A stretch of 64,000 nt of DNA from SHVZ01 sp041906305 (GCA_041906305.1 JAYRJL010000001.1:930001-994000); one strand, 5' to 3'; counted from the first letter of the stretch, positions 27,616 to 36,194 are shown. Translations and numbers: made by a program. Notes: generated by a model from the letters alone, not told the origin.

Positions 27616-28545
27616 CTAGCCGCGCTCGAAGGCGAGCTGCGCCCCGGCGAGATCCTCGAGCGCAGTGCCGACCGATTTGAAGAGGGTGATCTCGTCGGCG
27701 CCGCTTCGGCCTTTCACCTGGCCGCGCGTGAGGTCGAACAGGTCGCCGGCAATTTCCTTGAGGGCGCCCGAGGCCAGCGGCTGCACGATGTCGCCGGCCT
27801 CCTTGGTGGCGCCGGCACGGGTGTCGACATAGACGCGGCCGCGGCGGACGGCGTCGTCGTCGGCCTCGCGCATCTTCGGCGTATAGGCGCCGACAAGGTC
27901 GAGATGCGCCCCGGGCTTGAGCCAGGCGCCCTTCATGATCGGCGTCATCGAAAGAGTCGCGGTGGTGACGATGTCGGCGGCCTTTGCGGCGGCCTCCAGA
28001 TCCTCGGTCGCTTCCGCCGGCAGGCCCTTGCCGGAGAGAGCGGCCGCGAGCTTCCTCGCCTTTTCGCGATCGCGTCCCCAGATCGAGATCCGGCGGATGG
28101 GCCGCGTGGTCGCGTGTGCCTGGATCAGGTGCGGCGCGAGCGCACCCGTTCCGATCATCAGGTGATGGCTGGCATCCTCGCGCGCGAGATAGGTGGCGGC
28201 GAGCGCCGACGCGGCCGCGGTGCGCCTGAGCGTCAGCATCGGCCCGTCGATCAGCGCCAGCGGCCGGCCGGTGGTGCCGTCGAGCAGCGTGTAGATGCCC
28301 ATGACCGCAGGCAGGCTCTTGGCGCCGTTGCCCGGGAACACGGTGACCATCTTCACGCCGATATGCTTGCCGACCTGCCAGGCCGGCATCAGCAGCAGGA
28401 TCGCGTCCGGCTGGTCCGGCACCTCGACGGGATGATGGTGGCGCGTCGGCAATTCGCAGCCGGCCTTGAACAGGTCGCGCAGGCGATCGATCAGCGAGGG
28501 GAAGTCGAGGCGGCGCTCGACCTCCTGGGCATCCAGGGTCAGCAT
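27616..28545 (-). CDS. Ornithine cyclodeaminase/mu-crystallin family protein
   Basis: A 309-residue NAD(P)-dependent enzyme. KMVTVFPGNGAKSLPAVMGIYTLLDGTTGRPLALIDGPMLTLRRTAAASALAATYLAR is the family core, MIGTGALAPHLIQAHA the nucleotide-binding turn, and GRSGADEITLFKSVGTALEDL the C-terminal signature. Relatives convert ornithine to proline, make alanine from pyruvate or reduce ketimines, so the substrate is uncertain. The start is the ATG at 28543-28545, 4 bp after lapA; the longer open frame upstream is a lapA shadow. It sits inside the otherwise conserved lapA-pyrF-trpF order. Confidence 0.88.
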   Translation of the reverse strand: MLTLDAQEVERRLDFPSLIDRLRDLFKAGCELPTRHHHPVEVPDQPDAILLLMPAWQVGKHIGVKMVTVFPGNGAKSLPAVMGIYTLLDGTTGRPLALIDGPMLTLRRTAAASALAATYLAREDASHHLMIGTGALAPHLIQAHATTRPIRRISIWGRDREKARKLAAALSGKGLPAEATEDLEAAAKAADIVTTATLSMTPIMKGAWLKPGAHLDLVGAYTPKMREADDDAVRRGRVYVDTRAGATKEAGDIVQPLASGALKEIAGDLFDLTRGQVKGRSGADEITLFKSVGTALEDLAGAQLAFERG

Positions 28546-28549
28546 GCGG

Positions 28550-28891
28550 TCAGGCTCTGGGTGAGTGCGGAAGGGCCGGCACCGATGACGAGGACGCGCG
28601 CGCCGCCTCGGCCAGCTTCCGCTCTGCCGCCTCCGCGCGCTTCGCCTCGCGGCGGGCACGGTATCGGGCTGCGATGGTGCCGAAGCTCGCCAGCGCGGCA
28701 CCGGCAAGGAAGCCGATGGCGAGCGCACCCAGCGCGAGGAGGTAGACGGGCATCTCGACCAGGTCGTCGAACGGCCAGAGCCCGACCGCGACCAGGCCTC
28801 GGTTCGAGAGGGCGAAGGCGATGACGAGAAGGGTGAGCGGCAGGGTGACGAGAGCCCCGAGCACGCGCGCCAGAGCCGAGCGGCGCGCCAT
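28550..28891 (-). CDS. LapA-domain inner membrane protein
   Basis: A 113-residue protein with two membrane segments (residues 9-32 and 48-74) and a basic coiled-coil-like tail (ARYRARREAKRAEAAERKLAEAARA). This is the LapA (DUF1049) layout; in E. coli LapA works with LapB in controlling lipopolysaccharide synthesis through LpxC turnover. LapB is not in the window. It lies 5 bp after ihfB on the same strand, the usual position next to ihfB and pyrF in proteobacteria. Confidence 0.85.
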   Translation of the reverse strand: MARRSALARVLGALVTLPLTLLVIAFALSNRGLVAVGLWPFDDLVEMPVYLLALGALAIGFLAGAALASFGTIAARYRARREAKRAEAAERKLAEAARASSSSVPALPHSPRA

Positions 28892-28896
28892 CGGCG

Positions 28897-29214
28897 TCAG
28901 GCCTTGTCGTCGTCGTCGTCCGGTCCGGTATCCTCGCCGCCGTTCAGGCGGTCGCGGAGCTGCTTGCCGGTCTTGAAGTAGGGAATGGCCTTGGCAGCGA
29001 CGTCGACGGCCTCGCCGGTGCGCGGGTTGCGGCCGGTGCGCTGGGCGCGACGCTTGACCGAGAACGCACCGAATCCGCGCAGCTCCACCCGGTCGCCGCG
29101 CGCCAACGCCTTGGCGACCTCGTCGAAGATCGTCGAGACGATACGTTCGACGTCCCGCTGGAACAGGTGCGGGTTGAGCTCGGCCAGGCGCAGGATCAGT
29201 TCTGACTTGGTCAT
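28897..29214 (-). CDS. ihfB: Integration host factor subunit beta
   Basis: A 105-residue HU/IHF family DNA-bending protein. MTKSELILRLAELNPHL opens the dimer domain, and VELRGFGAFSVKRRAQRTGRNPRTGEAVDVAAKAIPYFKTGKQLRDRLN contains the beta-arm with its intercalating proline (RNPRTG). The start at 29212-29214 has AGGGGAA upstream; the frame continues open but without similarity. An acidic tail (DDDDDK) follows the core. It lies downstream of rpsA, with a terminator between them, as in many proteobacteria. The IhfA partner is elsewhere. Confidence 0.95.
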   Translation of the reverse strand: MTKSELILRLAELNPHLFQRDVERIVSTIFDEVAKALARGDRVELRGFGAFSVKRRAQRTGRNPRTGEAVDVAAKAIPYFKTGKQLRDRLNGGEDTGPDDDDDKA

Positions 29215-29372
29215 GACGTTCCCCTGGGGGCTCGCGCGGTCTCGTCGGTGCCTAAGTCTTTGGACGGGGCTGCAAAGTCGTGGGCCCCACGGAAACGGGA
29301 GCGTGCCCGACCGGAATCCGTCCGTCAAGGGCTAAGCCTCTCGGATTGCTACCTTTTCCCCTCCGAAAACGA

Positions 29373-29398
29373 CGAGGGGCCCGCTTTGGGGCCCCTCG
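29373..29398 (-). terminator. Rho-independent terminator of rpsA
   Basis: A 10 bp perfect stem (29373-29382 with 29389-29398) with a six-base loop lies 28 bp after the rpsA stop on the minus strand, and the transcript continues with GTCGTTTTCGG. It separates rpsA from ihfB, so ihfB probably has its own promoter in the region 29215-29370. Confidence 0.8.
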
Positions 29399-29425
29399 CA
29401 CACGATTTCGCCGGTTTTAGGCGGC

Positions 29426-31150
29426 TTACTCGGTGTCGCCCGCCTCGCGATCCTTCTCGCGCTTCTTGATCGCGGCGCCGAGGATCTCGCCGAGGCGAGC
29501 GCCGGAGTCGGTCGAGCCGAACTCGGCCATCGCCTGCTTCTCCTCGTCCTGATCCTTCGCCTTGACCGAGAGCGTGAGCTTCCGGGTCTTGGGATCGATC
29601 TGGGTGATCTTGGCGTCGACCTTCTCGCCGATGGCGAAACGGTCGGGCCGCTGATCGGAGCGGTCCCGGGCGAGCTCCGACTTGCGGATGAACCCCGGCA
29701 CGCCGTCGCCGACCAGGACGTCGAGACCGGCTTCGCCGATCGCGGTCACGGTGCAGGTGACGACCTCACCCTTCTTCAGCTTGGTGACACCGGTCTCGAA
29801 CGGATCGGAGCTCAGCTGCTTGATGCCGAGCGAGATCCGCTCCTTCTCCATGTCGACGTCGAGGACCTTCACCTTCACCATGTCGCCGCGCTTGTAGTCC
29901 TTGATGGCGTCTTCGCCGGCGCGGTTCCAGTCGATGTCCGACAGGTGGACCATGCCGTCGATGTCGCCGGGCAGGCCGACGAACAGGCCGAACTCGGTGA
30001 TGTTCTTGACCTCGCCTTCGAGCTCGGTGCCCTGCGGGTGCTTCTCCTGGAAGGCTTCCCACGGGTTCGCCATGGTCTGCTTCAGGCCGAGCGAGATGCG
30101 GCGCTTCTGCGGATCCACGTCCAGCACCATCACCTCGACCTCCTGGCTGGTCGAGACGATCTTGCCGGGGTGGACGTTCTTCTTGGTCCAGCTCATCTCG
30201 GAGACGTGGACCAGGCCTTCGATGCCCGGCTCCAGCTCAACGAAGGCGCCGTAATCGGTGATGTTGGTGACGCGGCCGGTGAACTTGGCGCTCGCCGGAT
30301 ACTTGAACTCCACGCCTTCCCACGGATCCGCCTCGAGCTGCTTCATGCCGAGCGAGATGCGCTGGGTCTCCGGGTTGAAGCGGATGACCTGGACCTTGAC
30401 GGTCTGGCCGATCTGCAGCGCCTCGGACGGGTGGTTGATGCGGCGCCACGCGATGTCGGTGACGTGCAGCAGGCCGTCGACGCCGCCGAGATCGACGAAC
30501 GCGCCGTAGTCGGTGATGTTCTTGACCACGCCCTGCAGGATCTGGCCTTCCTTGAGGTTGGCGACCAGCTCGGAACGGGCTTCCGCACGGCTCTCTTCGA
30601 GGACGGCGCGGCGCGAGACGACGATGTTGCCGCGGCGGCGATCCATCTTGAGGATCTGGAACTGCTGCTGGGTGCCCAGCAGCGGGGTGATGTCGCGGAC
30701 CGGGCGGATGTCGACTTGGCTGCCCGGCAGGAACGCGACGGCGCCCGAGAGGTCGACGGTGAAGCCGCCCTTGACGCGTCCGAAGATGACGCCGGCGACC
30801 CGCTGGTTTTCCTGGAACGAGCGCTCGAGCAGCGACCAGGCCTCCTCGCGCCGCGCCTTCTCGCGCGACAGCTGGGCCTCGCCGTTCTTGTCTTCCATGC
30901 GCTCGAGGTAGACCTCAACCTCGTCGCCGACCTTCAGCTCGGGCGCCTGCCCGGGGGCGGCGAATTCCTTGAGCTGGACGCGGCCTTCGCTCTTGAGGCC
31001 GACGTCGACGACGGCGGTGTCGCCTTCGATCGCGACGACGCGGCCCTTGAGGACCGAGCCTTCGAGGTTGTCGGCCTTGCCGAGCGACTCCTCGAGAAGC
31101 GCGGCAAAACTCTCTTTGGCGGCGCCGGCGGCCGCGTTGGCAGTAGCCAT
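29426..31150 (-). CDS. rpsA: 30S ribosomal protein S1
   Basis: A 574-residue protein with six S1 RNA-binding repeats, readable in order: GRVVAIEGDTAVVDVGLKS, GVIFGRVKGGFTVDL, GVVKNITDYGAFVDLGG, GRVTNITDYGAFVELEPG, GEVKNITEFGLFVGLPG and CTVTAIGEAGLDVLVGDG. It brings mRNA to the 30S subunit, especially for messages with weak ribosome sites. The start at 31148-31150 is the first Met before ATANAAAGAAKESFAALLEESL, the normal N-terminus. It follows cmk by 119 bp on the same strand, the conserved cmk-rpsA pair, and ends at a strong terminator. Confidence 0.97.
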   Translation of the reverse strand: MATANAAAGAAKESFAALLEESLGKADNLEGSVLKGRVVAIEGDTAVVDVGLKSEGRVQLKEFAAPGQAPELKVGDEVEVYLERMEDKNGEAQLSREKARREEAWSLLERSFQENQRVAGVIFGRVKGGFTVDLSGAVAFLPGSQVDIRPVRDITPLLGTQQQFQILKMDRRRGNIVVSRRAVLEESRAEARSELVANLKEGQILQGVVKNITDYGAFVDLGGVDGLLHVTDIAWRRINHPSEALQIGQTVKVQVIRFNPETQRISLGMKQLEADPWEGVEFKYPASAKFTGRVTNITDYGAFVELEPGIEGLVHVSEMSWTKKNVHPGKIVSTSQEVEVMVLDVDPQKRRISLGLKQTMANPWEAFQEKHPQGTELEGEVKNITEFGLFVGLPGDIDGMVHLSDIDWNRAGEDAIKDYKRGDMVKVKVLDVDMEKERISLGIKQLSSDPFETGVTKLKKGEVVTCTVTAIGEAGLDVLVGDGVPGFIRKSELARDRSDQRPDRFAIGEKVDAKITQIDPKTRKLTLSVKAKDQDEEKQAMAEFGSTDSGARLGEILGAAIKKREKDREAGDTE

Positions 31151-31269
31151 GATCTCTTGAATCTCTTTCTCTGTTGCCGGGTCCGGCCTTCTGCCCCGCA
31201 CGCGGCGTTGGGCGGCCGTCCCGTCCTGCCCGGTCTTGCTCTTGGGAATTGAGCCGGGCTTTCGGTTCG

Positions 31270-31950
31270 TCAGGTCTCGGCGGCCGGACCCCCCGGTCCG
31301 CCAGAGCTCCGCGAGATGACGTAGGCGAGCGCCGCTTCGAACGCCTGGTCGGCGTCCATGTCCGTCGTATCGAGGACGTAGGCGTCGCCTGCGGCCACGA
31401 GCGGTGCCACGGCGCGATTTCGGTCGCGCGCGTCCCGCTCCTGAAGGTCCCGCAGAACGGCCCCTTCTATAATGTTCTCGCCCCTCTGGCGCAACTCCTT
31501 CTCACGACGGGCCGCCCGCTGCTCGACCCCGGCATCGAGGAAAATCTTGGCCTTGGCGTCGGGGCAGACCACGGTCCCGATGTCCCGCCCGTCCAGGACC
31601 GCGCCCTTCACCCCGCCCGGCGGGGAGGCGGCGAAGCGCCGCTGAAAGTCGAGGAGGGCCGCCCGGACCTCCGGCATGGAGGCGACCACCGAGGCGGCCT
31701 GGCCCGTCCGCTCCTGGCGGAGGTCGGGGTCGGCGAGGCCGGCCGGGTCCAGCGCCCGGGCCGCCGCCAGGGCGGCCGCCGGATCCCCCGGGTCGTTCCC
31801 CGCCCGGATCAGCGCCAGCCCGACAGCGCGATAGAGGAGGCCGGAGTCCAGATGTGCGAAACCCAGGTGGCGAGCGAGGCGTTTGGCGAGCGTGCCCTTT
31901 CCGGAGGCGGTCGGACCATCGATGGCGACGACGAAGGAGGATGCGGGCAT
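31270..31950 (-). CDS. cmk: Cytidylate kinase
   Basis: A 226-residue nucleotide kinase that phosphorylates CMP and dCMP. VVAIDGPTASGKGTLAKRLARHLGFAHLDSGLLYRAVGLA holds the P-loop and CMP-binding start; GAVLDGRDIGTVVCPDAKAKIFLDAGVEQRAARREKELRQRG contains the Arg residues of the lid. The start at 31948-31950 gives the normal length. In relatives aroA lies directly upstream; here the upstream neighbour is the divergent TIGR02300 gene, so cmk has its own promoter in the 133 bp gap. Cytoplasmic. Confidence 0.95.
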   Translation of the reverse strand: MPASSFVVAIDGPTASGKGTLAKRLARHLGFAHLDSGLLYRAVGLALIRAGNDPGDPAAALAAARALDPAGLADPDLRQERTGQAASVVASMPEVRAALLDFQRRFAASPPGGVKGAVLDGRDIGTVVCPDAKAKIFLDAGVEQRAARREKELRQRGENIIEGAVLRDLQERDARDRNRAVAPLVAAGDAYVLDTTDMDADQAFEAALAYVISRSSGGPGGPAAET

Positions 31951-32083
31951 TCGGGCTCGGTCTTGGGGGCTGGCGGGGGCACTCAAGATTTTGCTTTTGA
32001 CAGGTGGGCCCGGTCATGGCAATCCCGCCGCCCTGATTGAACGGCCCCTTCTGCGCTTTCCGGGGCCCGCGGAGGATCGAGAA

Positions 32084-32434
32084 TTGGCTAAGCCGGAATG
32101 GGGAACGAAGCGCCAGTGCAACAGCTGCGGCGCACGCTTCTACGACCTGATGAAGCCGGAGATCGCCTGCCCGAAATGCGGGACGGTCTACGACCCGGAC
32201 GCGGCGACGAAGTCGCGTCGCACCCGGGCCAACGCCGACAAGCAGGCCGAGGCGCGTGCAGCCGCGGCGGCTGAGACCGAGGCGGCCGCCCAGGCGACCG
32301 AGGCGCCAGCCGAGAGCGAGGAAGGCGAAGAGGAAGAGGACGAGGCCCTCATCGAGGACACGTCGGATCTCGGCGAGGACGAGGACGATATGGCCGAGGT
32401 GATCGAGAACGTCGAGGACGAGGAGGAGCGGTAG
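32084..32434 (+). CDS. TIGR02300 family zinc-ribbon protein with acidic tail
   Basis: A 116-residue protein. AKPEWGTKRQCNSCGARFYDLMKPEIACPKCGTVYDP is the family hallmark, with two CxxC pairs forming a zinc ribbon in the first 45 residues. The second half is Ala/Glu-rich and then strongly acidic (EEGEEEEDEALIED). The family is common in alphaproteobacteria, next to tRNA-Ala or aroA-cmk, and its function is unknown. The start is TTG at 32084, preceded by GGAGG at 32071-32075 with eight bases spacing; the frame is open upstream but without similarity. Confidence 0.9.
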   Translation: MAKPEWGTKRQCNSCGARFYDLMKPEIACPKCGTVYDPDAATKSRRTRANADKQAEARAAAAAETEAAAQATEAPAESEEGEEEEDEALIEDTSDLGEDEDDMAEVIENVEDEEER

Positions 32435-32537
32435 GGGCGCCTGCTGCGCTCGGGCGTACCAGGGAGTTTCCTGTTGCGCCACGACGCCCGGCGAACTATC
32501 TGATCACCGGCCGCCGCCCAGGGCGACCGCGAGTTTC

Positions 32538-32613
<76 letters not shown>

Positions 32614-32618
32614 AATCG

Positions 32619-32647
32619 AAGGCCCGACGGCGACCCCGTCGGGCCTT
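32619..32647 (+). terminator. Terminator after tRNA-Ala
   Basis: A 12 bp stem (32619-32630 with 32636-32647) with a five-base loop follows the tRNA by 5 bp and ends in TTT within a pyrimidine-rich stretch. It would release the TIGR02300/tRNA-Ala transcript before the binding-protein gene. Confidence 0.82.
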
Positions 32648-32758
32648 TCGCTTTCGAGGCGCACGTCGTTTCTTCTTCGAGGCTTCGCGCTTGCGGCGGA
32701 ATGGCGGCGGACGGAGCTTCCCCGGGTCGTTCCCAAAACGAACTCGGGGAGAATAATC

Positions 32759-34324
32759 GTGCGCAATAGGGCAGCTCTTCTTGCCGGCGTCGCCGTGATC
32801 GCCTTGACGGCGACGGCCGACGCCAAGCCGTTCCGCTACGCGACGTCCGGCGACATTCTCGGCCTGGATCCGCACCTCAACAACGAGGCGCTGACCAACG
32901 GCTTCAAAGGCAACGTCTACGAGGGCCTGATCACGCGCTCGGCCGACCTCAGGCTCGAGCCGGGCCTCGCCACCTCCTGGGCGCAGACCGGGCCGACGAC
33001 GTGGCGTTTCACGATCCGCAAGGGTGTCACCTTCCACGACGGCACGCCGTTCACTGCCGCCGACGTCGCGTTCTCGGTGCAGCGCTTCAACCACGCCAAC
33101 TCGACGATGGCGCCGGCCGCTCCCGGCATCGAGTCAGCGACCGTCATCGACGACTCGACGGTCGAGATCCGGACCAAGGCGCCGGATCCGGTGGTGCTGC
33201 AAGGCCTGCCGTTCCTGTTCGTCATGTCGAAGTCATGGTCGGAGAAGAACGCCTCGGCCGAGCCCGCGAGCGGCGCCAATCCGACCAGCCACGCCAATCT
33301 CAACGCCAATGGCACCGGTCCCTTCAAGGTGACCGGCCGCACGCCCGACCAGCAGACGACGCTGGTGCCGCACACCGGTTGGTGGGGCAAGCCCACGCAC
33401 AACCTGACCGAGGTCAGCTTCCGGCCGATCAAGGCGGACGCGACCCGACTCGCCGCGATCGTCTCGGGCGAGATCGACATGATGTTCCCGGTCGCCCCGC
33501 AGGACGTGCAGCGCCTCTCGACGACTTCCGGTGTCCGCATCCTGACCGGCCAGGGTGTGATGACGGTGTTCTTCGGCCTCGACCAGGGCCGCGCCGAGCT
33601 GCTCGACATGCCCGGCAGCGGCAAGAACCCGCTCAAGGACAAGCGCGTCCGCCAGGCGATGTACCAGGCGATCGACATGGACTCGATCGCGCGCGTGGTG
33701 ATGCGCGGCGCGGCGCAGCCGACCGGGCTGCTGATCGGCCCCGGCATCGAGGGCTTCGATGCCGAGCTCAACAAGCGCTACCCGTTCGATCCGGACGGCG
33801 CCAAGAAGCTGCTGGCCGAGGCCGGCTACCCGAACGGCTTCCCGATCACGCTCGACTGTCCGAACGACCGCTACGTCAACGACGAGGCGACCTGCCAGGC
33901 GGTGGTGGCGATGCTGGCGAAGGTCGGCATCCAGGTAAAGCTGAACGCCCAGACCAAGGCGCTGCACTTCGCCAAGGCAGGCAAGCCGGGCAACTACAAC
34001 ACCAGCATGTACATGCTCGGCTGGATTCCGGGCACCTTCGACGCGCACCACGTGCTGGTGAACCTAATGACCGAGGGCGGCATCTGGAACGCCGGCATGT
34101 ACAAGAACCCGCGCGTCGAGGAACTGACCAAGGCGATCGGCGTCGAGATGGATCCGACCAAGCGGAAAGCGATGATGCATGAGGCCCTGAAGCTCCATAA
34201 GGAAGACTTCGGCCATATCCCGCTGCATCAGCAGGCGACCGTGTGGGCGGCGCGGGACAGCGTCGCGGCGATCCGGCAGTCGCCGCTCGACTTCGTGTAC
34301 CTCAAGGACGTGGTGATGAAATAA
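32759..34324 (+). CDS. ABC transporter substrate-binding protein (peptide/dipeptide family 5)
   Basis: A 521-residue periplasmic binding protein with a signal peptide (residues 1-22, ending ADA). ATSGDILGLDPHLNNEALTNGFKGNVYEGLITRSADLRLEPGLATSW and TWRFTIRKGVTFHDGTPFTAADVAFSVQRF are the SBP_bac_5 signature. The family binds peptides, nickel, glycosides or opines; the ligand here is not known. The start is GTG at 32759 with GGGGAG nearby. No permease or ATPase gene accompanies it, so it is an orphan that must share a transporter encoded elsewhere. It lies between two strong terminators as a single-gene unit. Confidence 0.92.
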   Translation: MRNRAALLAGVAVIALTATADAKPFRYATSGDILGLDPHLNNEALTNGFKGNVYEGLITRSADLRLEPGLATSWAQTGPTTWRFTIRKGVTFHDGTPFTAADVAFSVQRFNHANSTMAPAAPGIESATVIDDSTVEIRTKAPDPVVLQGLPFLFVMSKSWSEKNASAEPASGANPTSHANLNANGTGPFKVTGRTPDQQTTLVPHTGWWGKPTHNLTEVSFRPIKADATRLAAIVSGEIDMMFPVAPQDVQRLSTTSGVRILTGQGVMTVFFGLDQGRAELLDMPGSGKNPLKDKRVRQAMYQAIDMDSIARVVMRGAAQPTGLLIGPGIEGFDAELNKRYPFDPDGAKKLLAEAGYPNGFPITLDCPNDRYVNDEATCQAVVAMLAKVGIQVKLNAQTKALHFAKAGKPGNYNTSMYMLGWIPGTFDAHHVLVNLMTEGGIWNAGMYKNPRVEELTKAIGVEMDPTKRKAMMHEALKLHKEDFGHIPLHQQATVWAARDSVAAIRQSPLDFVYLKDVVMK

Positions 34325-34334
34325 ATTCGTCTCC

Positions 34335-34371
34335 GGCGGAGGCGGGCATCCCCGCCTCCGCCGCGCTCTTT
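34335..34371 (+). terminator. Terminator of the substrate-binding protein gene
   Basis: A perfect 12 bp GC-rich stem (34335-34346 with 34351-34362) closed by CATC, followed by GCGCTCTTTGT. It starts 10 bp after the stop codon. Confidence 0.85.
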
Positions 34372-34636
34372 GTCGTTCGGCGTATCGATCCTTTCCGGTT
34401 CTGGCGTCCTTGGCGACATTTCGGATCGAGTTCAGCCCGGCGGCGGGTTCTTAACTTGCAGAATCCGGCAAGACACCTGTCGCGACCGTCTCGGCGCCCG
34501 CAAACGTAACCATTTACTTTGCGTTTACGAGCGGGTGGTAAGAGTGCCCCGCGACGGCGATCCCCAGGGCTCATCGAGCACGGTTGCCGGCTCCCTTCGT
34601 CGTCAGTCCCCCAATCGTTGAGAGTCGAGCCCTTCC
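34372..34636. other. Intergenic region with AT-rich patch and imperfect hairpin
   Basis: No gene is seen between the binding-protein terminator and the small gene at 34637. At 34497-34535 there is an imperfect inverted repeat (CCCGC-AAACG ... CGTTT-ACGA-GCGGG) enclosing an AT-rich patch unlike the surroundings. This is the likely promoter or operator area for the PAS-type genes downstream; no clean -35/-10 pair could be assigned. Confidence 0.35.
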
Positions 34637-34891
34637 ATGACCCTGTGGAAACCCGATGGGCGCGTCACGCACGCGATGCCCAAAGACCCCGCGCTGATCG
34701 AACTGCTTGCCTACCGGAACGAGCTGCGCGGTGACAGGCGCGCGCCCATGCGCCGCGATCTCGATCCTGCGAAGTTGGCCCACGGCCCCAGTCCCACCCT
34801 CATATCTGGCATCCGGCATGGGACGATGACGATCGGCCGGGCCCTGGAAAGCGCCGTCGACACGCTTGCCGCCGTCGGGAGGCGCGCATGA
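34637..34891 (+). CDS. Small protein resembling the N-terminus of PAS_5 proteins
   Basis: An 84-residue protein. DPALIELLAYRNELRGDRRAPMRRDLDPAKL resembles the opening helix and first turn of PAS_5-type proteins (a leading helix, then RxxFDPxxL), but the following PAS core is missing and the remainder (GPSPTLISGIRHGTMTIGRALESAVDTLAAVGRRA) is not recognisable. Its stop overlaps the start of the intact PAS_5 gene by 4 nt, so the two are coupled. It may be a truncated duplicate or a small partner protein; the coding call rests on the coupling and codon usage. Confidence 0.5.
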   Translation: MTLWKPDGRVTHAMPKDPALIELLAYRNELRGDRRAPMRRDLDPAKLAHGPSPTLISGIRHGTMTIGRALESAVDTLAAVGRRA

Positions 34892-35451
34892 TGGCCCTCC
34901 GGAAGCCGGGCATCGGGTCGGTCCTCTTCGACCCGGCGCCGGCGGAAAACACGTTCGAGCTGCTCGATGCCGTCGATCCGGTCCGCTTGCGCTCGCCGAA
35001 GATTCGTCTGCTGGCGGAGGCATGGGACGGAATGCGCCCGGCGCCTGGCGTCCTTCCCGGTCGCCAGCACTTCGATCCCTCGGCAGTCGGGCGCCTTCTC
35101 CCGCAGGTTTTCACCCTCGATCTTCTGCGTCAGGACCGCGAGATCCATTCGGCGCGATACAGGTTGATCGGGTCGATGATCCGTGACGCCTATGGCGAGG
35201 ACACCACCGGCAGGGAGATCGAGGAATTTCCCGGCCACTTCCGCCTATCCGGCGAATCCGGCCGTCCAGTCTGGCGTTTCGGTCCGCCGACGCAGATGAT
35301 CCTGCAGGGCCGGGTGACGGCGATCGAGAATCTCGTTCTGCCGCTCGCCACCGACGGCAGGAAAGCCGACGTGCTGGTCGTCCTCTCGGTATTCTTCGAC
35401 CAGGCAGGCCGCGAGTTTCGTCCGTTCCGCAGCCGCGTCCGCCTCGCCTAG
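34888..35451 (+). CDS. PAS_5 (PF07310-like) domain protein
   Basis: A 187-residue single-domain protein. KIRLLAEAWDGMRPAPGVLPGRQHFDPSAVGRLLPQVFTLDLLRQDREIHSARYRLIGSMIRDAYGEDTTGREIEEFP matches the PAS_5 family common in alphaproteobacteria: a leading helix, the FDP turn, then RYRLxGT-like PAS strands, and a C-terminal sheet (GRVTAIENLVLPLATDGRKADVLVVLSVFF). No output domain is present, so it probably signals by protein contact. The ATG overlaps the previous gene by 4 nt. A second, frameshifted member of the family lies at 43522. Confidence 0.75.
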   Translation: MMALRKPGIGSVLFDPAPAENTFELLDAVDPVRLRSPKIRLLAEAWDGMRPAPGVLPGRQHFDPSAVGRLLPQVFTLDLLRQDREIHSARYRLIGSMIRDAYGEDTTGREIEEFPGHFRLSGESGRPVWRFGPPTQMILQGRVTAIENLVLPLATDGRKADVLVVLSVFFDQAGREFRPFRSRVRLA

Positions 35452-35453
35452 GC

Positions 35454-36194
35454 CTATTTCGCCCAGTCCGGCCGCGGGATCTGGAGATAGGCCTCGCGCA
35501 ACGCGGTCGACCATTGCTCGCGCAGGCTGCGGAAATAGGGATCGTCCTCGCCGATGCGACGCCTTATGTCGACCGCGAGCGCGTCCTTCTTGTAGACGAG
35601 CAGATCGACCGGCATGCCGACCGTGAGATTCGAGCGCAGCGTCGAATCCATCGAGACCAGGGCGAGCTTGATCGCATCGTAGAGCTCTGTGTCGTAGCGC
35701 GCGGCTCGGTCGAGGATCGGCTTCCCGTACTTGTGTTCGCCGATCTGCAGAAACGGCGTGTCTTCGGTCGCCTCGATGAAGTTTCCCGCCGAATAGATCT
35801 GGAAGAGCCTGGACGAGCGTCCCTTGATCTGTCCGGCGAGGAGCAGCGCCACGTCGAAGCCGACGTGCTGGGCGCGCATCGCCTCGCCGTGGATGTCGTA
35901 GACCTTGCGGACCGCCTCGCCGACGATCTGGGCGGCGCGGAACATGGTCGGAGCTTTGGACAATGTCTCCATGATGCCGGATTCGAGGCTCTCGAACCCT
36001 TCCGAGACGAGGTTCACCACGGCCTGAGTGACCGCGAGGTTGCCTGCGGTCGCAAGGCAGATCATGCGTTCGCCGGGAATCTCGACGACGTGCAGCTTGC
36101 AGAATGTGGCGATGTTGTCGACGCCCGCATTCGTGCGGGTGTCGGCCAGGACCACGAGCCCGTCCTTGAGGCGAAGGCCGACGCAGTAGGTCAT
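35454..36194 (-). CDS. Anbu: ancestral beta-subunit proteasome-type peptidase
   Basis: A 246-residue Ntn-hydrolase of the proteasome/HslV superfamily. The protein begins MTYCVGLRLKDGLVVLADTRTNAGVDNIATFCKLHVVEIPGERMICLATAGNLAVTQAV; after Met removal Thr2 would be the nucleophile, and the ADTRTNAG and following Lys are the expected active-site region. Anbu forms open helical or ring assemblies in known cases and has no dedicated ATPase. The neighbouring transglutaminase-like, alpha-E and ATP-grasp genes on the same strand are its standard genomic partners, so the four form one system. The substrate is unknown. Confidence 0.9.
   Translation of the reverse strand: MTYCVGLRLKDGLVVLADTRTNAGVDNIATFCKLHVVEIPGERMICLATAGNLAVTQAVVNLVSEGFESLESGIMETLSKAPTMFRAAQIVGEAVRKVYDIHGEAMRAQHVGFDVALLLAGQIKGRSSRLFQIYSAGNFIEATEDTPFLQIGEHKYGKPILDRAARYDTELYDAIKLALVSMDSTLRSNLTVGMPVDLLVYKKDALAVDIRRRIGEDDPYFRSLREQWSTALREAYLQIPRPDWAK

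Noticed and set aside
29945..31252. Plus-strand open frame antisense to rpsA
   Set aside because: Opposite six clear S1 repeats; the Asp/Leu/Val-rich translation is a mirror effect of repeats.
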